This document shows, in pieces, positions 47,342 to 55,203 of a DNA stretch of 64,000 nucleotides; the stretch's first letter is position 1; the number at the start of each line of letters is the position of its first letter. This DNA comes from Myxococcales bacterium (lineage in GTDB: Bacteria > Myxococcota_A > Polyangia > Polyangiales > Ga0077539). The notes under the pieces were generated by a model. It did no database searches. It worked only from the letters and a program-made list of their open reading frames with translations, and was not told where the DNA came from. The translations under genes and the position numbers were made by a program. The stretch covers positions 310,001 through 374,000 of the forward strand of contig JAEUKI010000052.1 in the NCBI GenBank assembly GCA_016793325.1. The letters run 5' to 3'.

Positions 47342-47391
47342 CTAAAATTCAGTGCGCGCGCTCGAACGCGGTACACCCGTGAGCAGCAGTC

Positions 47392-48414
47392 ATGACGGTG
47401 GCGATCGACATCACGAAGCTGTTCGAAGGCGAGCCCGAAGACCCGCTCGCGAAGGACCTCGCTGCGTTCGCGGCGTACCTGCTCCACGAGCGGCGGTCGT
47501 CGTCGCGCACGGTGGAGCACTACCTGCGTGACCTTCGGACGCTCGCTGAATTTGCACGCAAATACTCGGATGGCCCCGCGACGATCGACGGCGTGAGCCT
47601 CGCGGTGCTGCGCGGCTGGCTCGGCGCGCGCGCGAAGGCGCGGTCGCACGCCACGATCGCGCGCAACGTGTCGTCGGCGCGGTCGTTCTTCAAGTGGGCG
47701 CGCAAGGTGGGTCGCGTGAAGGACGATCCGACCGCGCTGCTCAAGGCGCCGAAGCTCTCGCGCGAGCTGCCGAAGGTGATGTCGGTTCCGTCGGCCGGAA
47801 GGCTGATGGACGCGCCCGAGGAGGCGCGCTTCACCGAGCGCGCGGGCGCCCGATCCGTGGACCCCGCGGAGAAAGAGCGGCAATCGATCCGTGATCGCGC
47901 GATGCTCGAGGTGCTCTACGGCGGCGGCGTTCGCGTGAGCGAGCTCGTCGGGCTCGACCTCGAGGACGTCGACACACGAAATCGAACGGCCCGCGTCCGA
48001 GGCAAGGGCAACAAGGAGCGCGTCGTTCCCCTCGGAAAGCCCGCGTGCGACGCGATCGTCGAGTACCTCACGGTCCGCCACGCGCTTCGCAACCCGAGCA
48101 CGGGCGAGCAGCACGCGCGCGCGCTCTTTCTCGGGCGCTACGGGACGCGCCTGACCACGCGGCAGATTCAGCACCTCGTGCGCGCGTACGGCGAGATGAG
48201 CGAGGGCCGCGCGGACCTCCACCCGCACACGCTGCGGCACACGTGCGCGACGCACCTGCTCGACGGCGGCGCGGATTTGCGCATGATTCAAGAGATGCTC
48301 GGCCACGCGAGCTTGCGCACCACCGAGCGCTACACGCACGTCTCGGTCGAGCAAGTGATGAAGGTCTACGACGCGGCGCACCCGCTCTCGGGCCGAACGA
48401 AAGAAGAGCCATGA
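47392..48414 (+). CDS. xerC: Tyrosine recombinase XerC
   Basis: 340 residues. A site-specific recombinase for resolving chromosome dimers at dif. The N-terminal SAM-like domain (about 20-115) carries HERRSSSRTVEHYLRDL. The catalytic domain has Arg in YGGGVRVSEL, HxxR in HTLRHTCATH, and the final GHASLRTTERYTH with the nucleophile Tyr. A charged insert around 145-165 (SVDPAEKE) is slightly longer than in E. coli XerC. The stop overlaps the hslV start by 4 bases (ATGA). Placement before hslVU supports a housekeeping recombinase and not a mobile-element integrase. Confidence 0.93.
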   Translation: MTVAIDITKLFEGEPEDPLAKDLAAFAAYLLHERRSSSRTVEHYLRDLRTLAEFARKYSDGPATIDGVSLAVLRGWLGARAKARSHATIARNVSSARSFFKWARKVGRVKDDPTALLKAPKLSRELPKVMSVPSAGRLMDAPEEARFTERAGARSVDPAEKERQSIRDRAMLEVLYGGGVRVSELVGLDLEDVDTRNRTARVRGKGNKERVVPLGKPACDAIVEYLTVRHALRNPSTGEQHARALFLGRYGTRLTTRQIQHLVRAYGEMSEGRADLHPHTLRHTCATHLLDGGADLRMIQEMLGHASLRTTERYTHVSVEQVMKVYDAAHPLSGRTKEEP

Positions 48415-48950
48415 AGGACAGCATTCACGCGACGACGGTGATCGCCGTTCGACGCGGCGATCGCGCGGCGATCGCGGCAGACGGGCAGGTCACGCTCGGC
48501 AACACCGTCGTCAAGCGGCAGGCCAAGAAGGTTCGACGGCTGCACCACGGGCAGGTGCTCGTGGGCTTCGCGGGGGGCGCGGCGGACGCGTTCGCGCTCT
48601 TCGATCGGCTCGAGGCGAAGCTCGAAGCCCACCGCGGTCACTTGGCCCGCGCGTGCGTAGAGCTCGCCAAAGAGTGGCGGCTCGATCGGGCGCTGAGGCA
48701 GCTCGAAGCGATGCTCATCGCGGTCGACGCGCAGCAGACGCTCCTCGTCGGAGGAACGGGCGACCTCATCGAGCCCGACGAGGGCGTTGTCGCGATCGGA
48801 TCGGGCGGTCCCTACGCGCTCGCCGCGGCGCGCGCGCTCGTGGCGCACACAGAGATGTCGCCCACCGACGTGGCGCGCGAGGCGCTCATGATCGCGGGGG
48901 ACATTTGCATCTACACGAATCAACACATCACCGTGGAGGCGATCGGGTGA
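48411..48950 (+). CDS. hslV: ATP-dependent protease subunit HslV (ClpQ)
   Basis: 179 residues. The proteolytic core of the HslUV (ClpQY) protease, related to the proteasome beta subunit. A seven-residue propeptide MKDSIHA precedes the catalytic Thr (ATTVIAVRR), as in Gram-positive ClpQ where HA precedes TT. DGQVTLGNTVVKRQAKKVRR and GFAGGAADAFALFDR are family hallmarks, as is the C-terminal CIYTNQHITVE. Its ATG overlaps the xerC stop and its stop overlaps the hslU GTG, so the three are coupled. Confidence 0.97.
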   Translation: MKDSIHATTVIAVRRGDRAAIAADGQVTLGNTVVKRQAKKVRRLHHGQVLVGFAGGAADAFALFDRLEAKLEAHRGHLARACVELAKEWRLDRALRQLEAMLIAVDAQQTLLVGGTGDLIEPDEGVVAIGSGGPYALAAARALVAHTEMSPTDVAREALMIAGDICIYTNQHITVEAIG

Positions 48951-50290
48951 GCGAGCTGACGCCGAGAGAGATCGTCGCGAAGCTCGACGAGAACATCGTC
49001 GGGCAGGGAAAGGCGAAGCGCGCGGTCGCGATCGCGCTTCGAAACCGCTGGCGCCGCCAGCAAGTAGGCCCGGAGCTCCGGGACGAAATCCTCCCGAAGA
49101 ACATCCTGATGATCGGCCCCACGGGCGTGGGAAAGACCGAGATCGCGCGGAGGCTCGCGAAGCTCGCGCACGCGCCGTTCGTGAAGGTCGAAGCGACGAA
49201 GTTCACCGAGGTGGGCTACGTGGGGCGCGACGTCGAGTCGATGATCAAGGAGCTCATGGACCTCGCGCTTCACATGGTGAAGCAAGAGCAGATGCGCTCG
49301 GTCAACGCGAAGGCCGAGGTGGCTGCCGAGGACAAGCTCCTCGCGATCCTCGCGCAGCAACACAAAGAGCTCGCGGGCGACAAGAGCGCGTTGCGCGACG
49401 CGTTTCGACGCGGGCAGCTCGACGACAAGACCGTCGAGATCGACGCCAACGACGCGCCGACGGGGCCCATGCTGAGCGCGATCGGCGGCCCCGGGGGCGG
49501 AGAGCAGCTCGGGCAGCAGTTGAGCGAGATGTTCAAGGGGCTGCCGATGTTTCCGGGGATGGCGCGCGGAGGGGGAGGGCGCAAGAAGAAGGTCAGCGTG
49601 CCCGAGGCGTTTACGCAGTTCGTGCAAGAAGAAGCCGCGAAGCTCATCGATCAAGAGAGCGCTGTGCGCGAGGCGATCGCGCGCGCCGAGCAGCACGGGA
49701 TCGTGTTCATCGACGAGATCGACAAGGTGGCTTCACGAGGCGGCGGGCGCGCGGGCGGACCGGACGTCTCGCGCGAGGGCGTTCAGCGCGACCTCCTGCC
49801 GCTCGTCGAGGGAACGACGGTGCAAACCAAGTACGGCCCCGTGAAGACCGACCACGTGTTGTTCATCGCCGCCGGCGCGTTTCACGTGAGCAAACCCAGT
49901 GATTTGTTGCCCGAGCTCCAGGGGCGATTTCCGATCCGCGTCGAGCTCGAGTCGCTCACGCGCGACGACTTCGTGCGCATCTTGCGCGAGCCGAAGAACG
50001 CGCTCACGCGGCAGTATCGAGCGCTGCTCGAGACCGAAGGCGTGAAGCTCGAGTTCACGGACGACGCGATCGAAGCGATCGCAGACATCGCCGCGGAGGC
50101 CAACCGCCGCACCGAGGACATCGGCGCGAGGCGCTTGCACACGGTGCTCGAGGCGCTGCTCGAAGAGCTGTCGTTTATCGCGCCGGACCTGGATTCCGAG
50201 CGGCAAAACGTGAAGCTCACCGGCGACAAGGTCCGCGAGAAGCTCGCGCCCATCCTCCAAGACGAAGACCTCTCGCGCTTCGTGTTGTAG
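48947..50290 (+). CDS. hslU: ATP-dependent protease ATPase HslU (ClpY)
   Basis: 447 residues, the AAA+ unfoldase partner of HslV. MSELTPREIVAKLDENIVGQ begins the protein, with Walker A GPTGVGKT at 57-64, the intermediate I domain (about 110-240), Walker B VFIDEIDKVA, sensor region RRTEDIGARRLHTVLEALLE and the C-terminal ILQDEDLSRFVL that inserts into HslV. The I-domain contains a Gly/Arg/Lys-rich insert (ARGGGGRKKK) that differs from E. coli. The GTG start overlaps the hslV stop (GTGA). It is convergent with a lipoprotein gene. Confidence 0.97.
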   Translation: MSELTPREIVAKLDENIVGQGKAKRAVAIALRNRWRRQQVGPELRDEILPKNILMIGPTGVGKTEIARRLAKLAHAPFVKVEATKFTEVGYVGRDVESMIKELMDLALHMVKQEQMRSVNAKAEVAAEDKLLAILAQQHKELAGDKSALRDAFRRGQLDDKTVEIDANDAPTGPMLSAIGGPGGGEQLGQQLSEMFKGLPMFPGMARGGGGRKKKVSVPEAFTQFVQEEAAKLIDQESAVREAIARAEQHGIVFIDEIDKVASRGGGRAGGPDVSREGVQRDLLPLVEGTTVQTKYGPVKTDHVLFIAAGAFHVSKPSDLLPELQGRFPIRVELESLTRDDFVRILREPKNALTRQYRALLETEGVKLEFTDDAIEAIADIAAEANRRTEDIGARRLHTVLEALLEELSFIAPDLDSERQNVKLTGDKVREKLAPILQDEDLSRFVL

Positions 50291-50308
50291 CGCGCGCTCG
50301 GAGGAAGC

Positions 50309-51421
50309 TCAGCCCGCGGACGCGTCCATCGGCGCCGACGCATCGGTGCTCGCGTCGCCCGCGTCGCCAGCGTCGCCAGCGCTCGCGTCGCTCGGCGCGC
50401 CTGCGTCTGCTGCGCGGAGGCATCGCGAGCCCGTGAACAGCGGATCGACGCCCGCGTCGGGGTCGCCCATGGCGGCGCGGCACTCGGTGCCCGACGGGCA
50501 GCTCGCGCCTGCGGCCGCGCAGTCGATCGGAACACACCCTCCGTTCGCGAACATCGCGGTGCCTCCGCCGATGCGATCGCAGCGATATCCCGCGCGGCAC
50601 ATGCTGTCGCTCGTGCACGCTTTGAAGCAGCGCGCGGCAGAGCCCGGCGCGGCTTCGGCCGACGGCAACACGACGGTCCCAGGTGGGCACGTGCTCGTGG
50701 GGAGGTTCATCCCGCGCTGCGCGGCGAACACTCGGTCCGCGGGCAGCGGCGCGTGCGAGACACAGTAGCCGTTGAGAAATCCCGTCGCTCGCGTCTCGAT
50801 GCGCGTGTCGAACTCGGGGATACAAATGCTCGATCGGCAGTCGCCGTCGCTCGTGCAAGGCTCGCCGTTTTCGCGGCCCGCTGACGTGACGCGCGAGACG
50901 CAGTCACCGACGTACGGGTCGCACGTGAGGTCGCGGAGGCACGCGCGCGGTCCGCCGTCTGCGGCGCCTCCGTCCGTGCGCGGCGCGCTCGCGTTGCACG
51001 CAGGAAAGCACCCTCCGTTGCCGAGAAACGGCAGTTGAAACGCGAGGCACATCGCGCCGTACTGCGTGCACGTGTCGCTCTGCCTCGTGCAGCGCGGAAT
51101 GCACCCGTCGCGATCGGAACACACGCCGAGCGGGCCGCACTGATTGTCGTTGGTGCAGCGAATTCGGCGGCACATTCCCCCCGGGTACGTGAGGTCACAG
51201 ATCTCGGGAAGGCCGAGGACGTTCGGCGTGAGGTCGCACTCGGCGGTCTCGTTGCACGCGCGATACGAGCTCCCCGTCGGCGCTGCGTCGCCCGGAACAT
51301 CGGGAAAATTGAGCCCATCGCTCGCGGTCGCATCGGACGCATCGGGCATGTTGTTGACGGGCGGCGAGCACGCGACAGAAGCGAGCGCAAAAAGGGAGGC
51401 GAAGCGAGCGATGCGATTCAT
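50309..51421 (-). CDS. Cys-rich lipoprotein
   Basis: 370 residues. The signal peptide ends in lipobox SVAC (Cys18). The mature protein has an acidic Asp/Ala/Ser linker and then about 28 Cys in EGF- or Dickkopf-like spacing (CNETAECDLTPNV, CTNDNQCGPLGVCSDRDGC, CTSDGDCRSSIC). The C-terminus is a low-complexity tail of DASAGDAGDAGDAS. Related but more distant from the two other Cys-rich lipoproteins nearby, it probably faces the periplasm or cell surface. The ATG at 51421 gives the signal peptide; a longer in-frame start exists 13 codons upstream. Confidence 0.8.
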   Translation of the reverse strand: MNRIARFASLFALASVACSPPVNNMPDASDATASDGLNFPDVPGDAAPTGSSYRACNETAECDLTPNVLGLPEICDLTYPGGMCRRIRCTNDNQCGPLGVCSDRDGCIPRCTRQSDTCTQYGAMCLAFQLPFLGNGGCFPACNASAPRTDGGAADGGPRACLRDLTCDPYVGDCVSRVTSAGRENGEPCTSDGDCRSSICIPEFDTRIETRATGFLNGYCVSHAPLPADRVFAAQRGMNLPTSTCPPGTVVLPSAEAAPGSAARCFKACTSDSMCRAGYRCDRIGGGTAMFANGGCVPIDCAAAGASCPSGTECRAAMGDPDAGVDPLFTGSRCLRAADAGAPSDASAGDAGDAGDASTDASAPMDASAG

Positions 51422-51588
51422 TGGATCCTGGGTTTGAGCAAACGTTGTTCCGCGCGGCAAGCGCCAACAAGATCGCGCGTGCAGCGTGCGAAATCTCGCG
51501 CGCCGATAGGATTTGCACAGCGAGCGCCGCGCGATGGTGGGTCACGCGTGTCGCGGGTGAGCGCGCTCCCCCCGAAGCGCGCCGCGGG

Positions 51589-52689
51589 TCACATGCAGGG
51601 CGTGTTGGGTTCGGCGGGGTCGTCGACGGTGCAGAAGCCGTCCGTGCCTGGCATCACGCCTTCGCAAACGAGGCCGGACGGGCAACACGTGGTCGAGTTG
51701 CACGAGCGGAAGATGCAGAGGGCGAGATCGTCGCCACCGGCTACCCGACGAAGCGGCGGAATCGCAGGTCCAACCGGGCACGTCATGGTCTCTGCGAGGT
51801 CGATGAACGAGCCGCAAACGCCGAACGGACTCGTTCCAAATACGCGGAAGCAAATGCCCCGGCAGGGCGACGGCGCACCCGCCGCGGGAACGGTGCAGCG
51901 CAGGCCATCCTCGAGCAGACCTGTGCTCGGCGGCGTCGTGCTGCAGCTGCCCGTCCGTGAATTGCAGAACTGTCCCGTTGGGCAGTCAGTGTTCGCAAAG
52001 CACAGCGGAAAGCACGCCGGCGTATCGGGGATGCCGCCCGCATGCGTATACCAGAAGCCAGTACACACAAAACCGGGACGGCAGATGTTGCCGAGGCCAG
52101 GCCGACACGCCTGAAGACAATTCGAGTCAGCCATGACTCCGTCGCCGACCGACATGCACGTCGAGCCAGCGCCGCGACAATCTGCTTGCTCGACTGCCTG
52201 ACTTGCGTTGTTCACGCACGAGCTGAAGCACAACCCGTTGCGCACGGAGGTGTCGCACGTGAGTCCCATGCGACAGTCGACGGTCGCCGCGCACGGTCCA
52301 CCTGCGGGCGATGTGCCGGGTGGAATCGTGACCCCGGTGTCGACGCCAGTATCGACTCCCGTATCGACGCCGGTATCGACACCGGTATCGACGCCGCTGT
52401 CGATCCCGCTGTCGACGCCACTGTCGACACCGCTGTCGCTCGGGCCCGGCGCGTCCATCGGCACGCCCGAGTCGGTGGAAACGCCGCTGTCGACACCCGT
52501 GTCGACGACCTGCACATCGCGCGGATCCGGCGAGTCGTTGGGTGGGTTGGGGACGTCCGATGGCGGCATGACCCCGCTGTCAGCGCGGTCGCCGGTTGCA
52601 TCGTTGCGGCGTGTGTCCGTCGCAATGATCTCAGGGGGCGCACAGCTCGCGACGGCGACGGCAGCCAAAATGATGAGAGGAAAACGCAT
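51589..52689 (-). CDS. Cys-rich lipoprotein with N-terminal Asp-Thr-Gly-Val repeat linker
   Basis: 366 residues, start fixed by GAGGAG upstream of the ATG at 52689. Lipobox is ASC (Cys16). Residues about 60-125 are a linker of four-residue units (DTGV, DSGV, DSGI) encoded by 12-base DNA repeats. The rest is a Cys-rich domain with about 28 Cys. The segments CRPGFVCTGFWYTHAGGIPD, ACFPLCFANTDCPTGQFC and CRGICFRVFGTSPFGVCGS align almost unit for unit with the lipoprotein at 55204-56190. They are therefore paralogues that have exchanged the position of the repeat linker. Confidence 0.82.
   Translation of the reverse strand: MRFPLIILAAVAVASCAPPEIIATDTRRNDATGDRADSGVMPPSDVPNPPNDSPDPRDVQVVDTGVDSGVSTDSGVPMDAPGPSDSGVDSGVDSGIDSGVDTGVDTGVDTGVDTGVDTGVTIPPGTSPAGGPCAATVDCRMGLTCDTSVRNGLCFSSCVNNASQAVEQADCRGAGSTCMSVGDGVMADSNCLQACRPGLGNICRPGFVCTGFWYTHAGGIPDTPACFPLCFANTDCPTGQFCNSRTGSCSTTPPSTGLLEDGLRCTVPAAGAPSPCRGICFRVFGTSPFGVCGSFIDLAETMTCPVGPAIPPLRRVAGGDDLALCIFRSCNSTTCCPSGLVCEGVMPGTDGFCTVDDPAEPNTPCM
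52336..52440. repeat. 12-base tandem repeat in lipoprotein gene
   Basis: About 8.5 copies of a 12-base unit, consensus GGTATCGACGCC on the plus strand, run through the linker region. Each copy encodes four residues (Asp-Thr/Ser-Gly-Val/Ile) on the minus strand, so copy-number changes would keep the reading frame. Two or three more diverged units lie at about 52477-52510. Confidence 0.8.
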
Positions 52690-52769
52690 GATCAAGTAGC
52701 TCCTCAAGCTGAGTGTATCCGCAACGTGCCCCCGAAAGGTACCGAAGCAGGCCAGCGAGTTGGGCCGAC

Positions 52770-54554
52770 TCACTGAGCCGTGGAATTGCCTAGCTCTTCG
52801 CCGGCGCGGGTTCCATCTACCGCCCAGATTGCAGGGGAGCGAACTCCAGCATTCACAACCGTGAACGCTCGACAGCCTCCCGCGAAATCAAGCATGCCGG
52901 CGGTACGGGTCGGGTCGCAAAGCACGGCTCCACGTTGTCTGCCCGCTAGATTGACGAGCAGTCCGCCCGAGCTGCGGCCAGATCCGGTGTCGCGGATCCG
53001 ATCGGATGCAACGTCGGCGAATGCGCCGGAGCTTCCGAGCAGGACGCTGAGTTCGCGCATGCCGCTTCCAACGTCACCCAGCATCACGAGTTCCGATCGG
53101 CCATCGTCGTCAACATCGCGCGCGCCGAGCACTGCGATCACACCGAGCCAGCTCGCGGGCATGCGCACAGTCACCTCTGTTCGGCTGCGCGCAAACGCTG
53201 AACCACCGAGAGCGATGCGAGGATTGAAAAAGCCATCACTGACGAAGGCGTCGAAGTATCCGTCCCCGTTTGCATCTCCGCCGCTTGCGCTCACCATCGA
53301 CCCAAGGCCTGCGATTTCCGTCGAGACAAGAACGGTGGATCGATGCCCGAACGCAACGTGGCGCGACCAAGATCCAACGTCCGCGAGTTCATCTCCGTCA
53401 ACATCGCCGAGGCTGAATAGTTGACTCGAAACGACCATCACACCCCCCACAGGTGAGATCGTGGGTGTCGAGCGGCCGGCTCCAACAAAGACGACCGATC
53501 CCATCGTTAGCGGTGCTCTCGACCATGAAATCACAATGTCGCTGTATCCATCACCGTTGAAGTCTCCGCCTGCGGCAGCGTTTGGCGAACTGCCCGCGCG
53601 CAACATCGGATCGAGCGTGAACAACGGGTCCATCCCCAACCCGCTCGAGCTTCCGCCGAACACGAACACGTTGCTCGTCGTCGTCGAGAGCACGACGACT
53701 TCCCCGAACCCGTCTCCGTTCACGTCACCGACGTTCGCAACGAAGATCCCAAACCTCCCCCCGCTCACGCGCCCTTGCAACACGGTGTTCGGCGTCACCG
53801 TCGGCCCGCCGGGGCCGCCGTGAAACACGCGCACTTCGCCCGTCTGTGCCTGTCCCCCGACCGTCGCGTTGGCGGCCCCGAGAACGATGTCGTCGAACCC
53901 ATCGCCGTTGACGTCGACGTGCGGCAGCCCGGCGGTCGCGTGCGGAGCCGACACCGCGGGCGTGTGCAAGAGCCACGTCGCGCTTGTGCGCGTTCCCGCG
54001 GTGACGCCGCGCGTTCCACGGAGGCGCCAGAAGACGACGCTGCTCGCGGGCAGGTCCATCGTCGGCTGCGCGGAGGCGGCCGTCACGCGCACGGTCTCGA
54101 TCGGCATCGTGCACGCGCGATCGCGACACAGCTCGAGGACCGCGCCGGACACCATCGCGGGGAGTTCCCACCGAAACGTCGGCCTTCGTGTCGTCGTGTC
54201 GCAGAGCGAGCATGGAAACGTCGGCCTCGGCGCCTCGATGCTCGGGTCCTCGCTCGGAACGTCGTCGGGCACATCCGCGATCACGTCCGGCCTGTCGTCC
54301 CGAACGTCCGCGATCACAACGTCACTCGCGACGTCCGCGACGCCGTCGTCCCCCACCACATCCGCAGCCCCGTCGCGCCCCGGAACGAACCCCCCGTCGC
54401 GCGACCAGCAATTCTCGTTGTTTCGATCGGTGCAGTCCCCCGCGCACACCCGAAACTCTTCGCTGTAGATCTGTCCCGCCGGGCACATCGTCGTCGCCTG
54501 TCGGCATCCCGCCACGCACAGCGCGAGCGCTGTCATCCACTGCCAAGCCTTCAT
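52770..54554 (-). CDS. FG-GAP/VCBS repeat lipoprotein
   Basis: 594 residues. Lipobox VAGC (Cys17), then a Cys-bearing head (CPAGQIYSEEFRVCAGDC) and an acidic Asp/Val linker (DVVGDDGVADVASDV, about 60-105). An Ig-like segment (about 110-200) precedes FG-GAP repeats with calcium loops of the type VDVNGDGFDDIVLG, VGDVNGDGFGEVVVL, GGDFNGDGYSDIVIS, GGDANGDGYFDAF and ARDVDDDGRSELVM. These form an integrin-like beta-propeller from about 205 to 540. It is predicted to be surface-exposed. The coding sequence from about 52780 to 53600 is noticeably less GC-rich than its neighbours. Confidence 0.85.
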   Translation of the reverse strand: MKAWQWMTALALCVAGCRQATTMCPAGQIYSEEFRVCAGDCTDRNNENCWSRDGGFVPGRDGAADVVGDDGVADVASDVVIADVRDDRPDVIADVPDDVPSEDPSIEAPRPTFPCSLCDTTTRRPTFRWELPAMVSGAVLELCRDRACTMPIETVRVTAASAQPTMDLPASSVVFWRLRGTRGVTAGTRTSATWLLHTPAVSAPHATAGLPHVDVNGDGFDDIVLGAANATVGGQAQTGEVRVFHGGPGGPTVTPNTVLQGRVSGGRFGIFVANVGDVNGDGFGEVVVLSTTTSNVFVFGGSSSGLGMDPLFTLDPMLRAGSSPNAAAGGDFNGDGYSDIVISWSRAPLTMGSVVFVGAGRSTPTISPVGGVMVVSSQLFSLGDVDGDELADVGSWSRHVAFGHRSTVLVSTEIAGLGSMVSASGGDANGDGYFDAFVSDGFFNPRIALGGSAFARSRTEVTVRMPASWLGVIAVLGARDVDDDGRSELVMLGDVGSGMRELSVLLGSSGAFADVASDRIRDTGSGRSSGGLLVNLAGRQRGAVLCDPTRTAGMLDFAGGCRAFTVVNAGVRSPAIWAVDGTRAGEELGNSTAQ

Positions 54555-54570
54555 CGTCGTCGAACCTCCA

Positions 54571-55134
54571 GAGCGCGCAAGGGCGCTCGCGGCGGCTCAT
54601 CATCGCACTGTCGTGCCGGTTGCGTCCCGACGCGTGACGCGTCGCCCTCCATCGAAATCCGGCCGCGGATCCGTTACGCGATGCCCCCAACACTGCTGCG
54701 ATCGCGACGCTTCAATTGCGGGACAGCCCTCGAGCGCTCGGCAAGGGTTGGCGTTCGGTTGCGGGATACCCGCGAGGCAGATTTCGGTGCGAACGGGGGG
54801 GTGTCGTGCGATGCCCGGATGCTGCTCGCGAGGCTGCGGTTCTATTGCGCGATAGAACGCAGGTCCCCATCGCGGCCCTGAATCGTGTCGGGTAACCCGA
54901 CGAGCCTCGACCGCTTCGTCCAACCGCGTGTCGCGCAACCGGGCGGGCGCTGGTCGACTCGACCGCGAGTCTGTCGAACAACCGGCGCGGCCACGCGGAT
55001 TCGGGCGCCGGGCCATTGCGCGACGCGACCGAGCGTCACGAGGGCAGATCTGCCCTTTGTGTCCCAAGTTTGGGACGCAGTGGGCAGACTTGCCGCCCGC
55101 GCTCACCGTGCATCAGGGCCCCTGAAATGACGAA
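54571..55134. repeat. Noncoding region dense in inverted repeats
   Basis: About 560 bases with no convincing gene but many short inverted repeats of different sequence. Examples: GAGCGC/GCGCTC at 54571-54588; CGACGCG/CGCGTCG with a 3-base loop at 54628-54644; palindrome CGAGCGCTCG at 54731-54740; GCGGG/CCCGC at 54761-54773; CTGCG(G)TTCTAT/ATAGAACGCAG, 11 pairs with one bulge and a 6-base loop, at 54834-54862; GTCGGGT/ACCCGAC at 54887-54901; GGTCGA/TCGACC at 54952-54964; CCGGCGC/GCGCCGG at 54982-55011; perfect 14-base palindrome GGGCAGATCTGCCC at 55042-55055; GTCCCAA/TTGGGAC at 55061-55076; TCAGGG/CCCTGA at 55113-55125. It may be a structured RNA or a complex regulatory region upstream of the FG-GAP gene. 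Confidence 0.6.
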
Positions 55135-55166
55135 AGCCCCAGCAACGCGTCAGCGCTGCCGGGGCT
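55135..55166 (-). terminator. Intrinsic terminator of the Cys-rich lipoprotein gene
   Basis: AGCCCC-GC arms pair with GC-GGGGCT over about 11 of 13 positions around a 6-base loop. On the minus strand the stem is followed by TTTCGTCATTT, a broken U-run. It lies 38 bases past the stop of the lipoprotein gene at 55204. Confidence 0.7.
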
Positions 55167-55203
55167 CATTCGGCGCGGAGTGACCCGCGTCGTGCGTCAG
55201 CGA

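Noticed and set aside
47392..48414. The xerC gene as an integrase of a mobile element
   Set aside because: It is coupled to hslV and hslU in a conserved housekeeping order, and no attachment repeats or cargo are visible.
54600..55106. Minus-strand frame of 168 residues in the inverted-repeat region
   Set aside because: The translation is Arg/Pro-rich without domain or hydrophobic pattern, and the palindromes break any codon-based structure.
54571..55166. The inverted-repeat cluster as an integron cassette array (attC sites)
   Set aside because: The arms are unrelated in sequence, no integrase gene is near, and there are no open frames between them.
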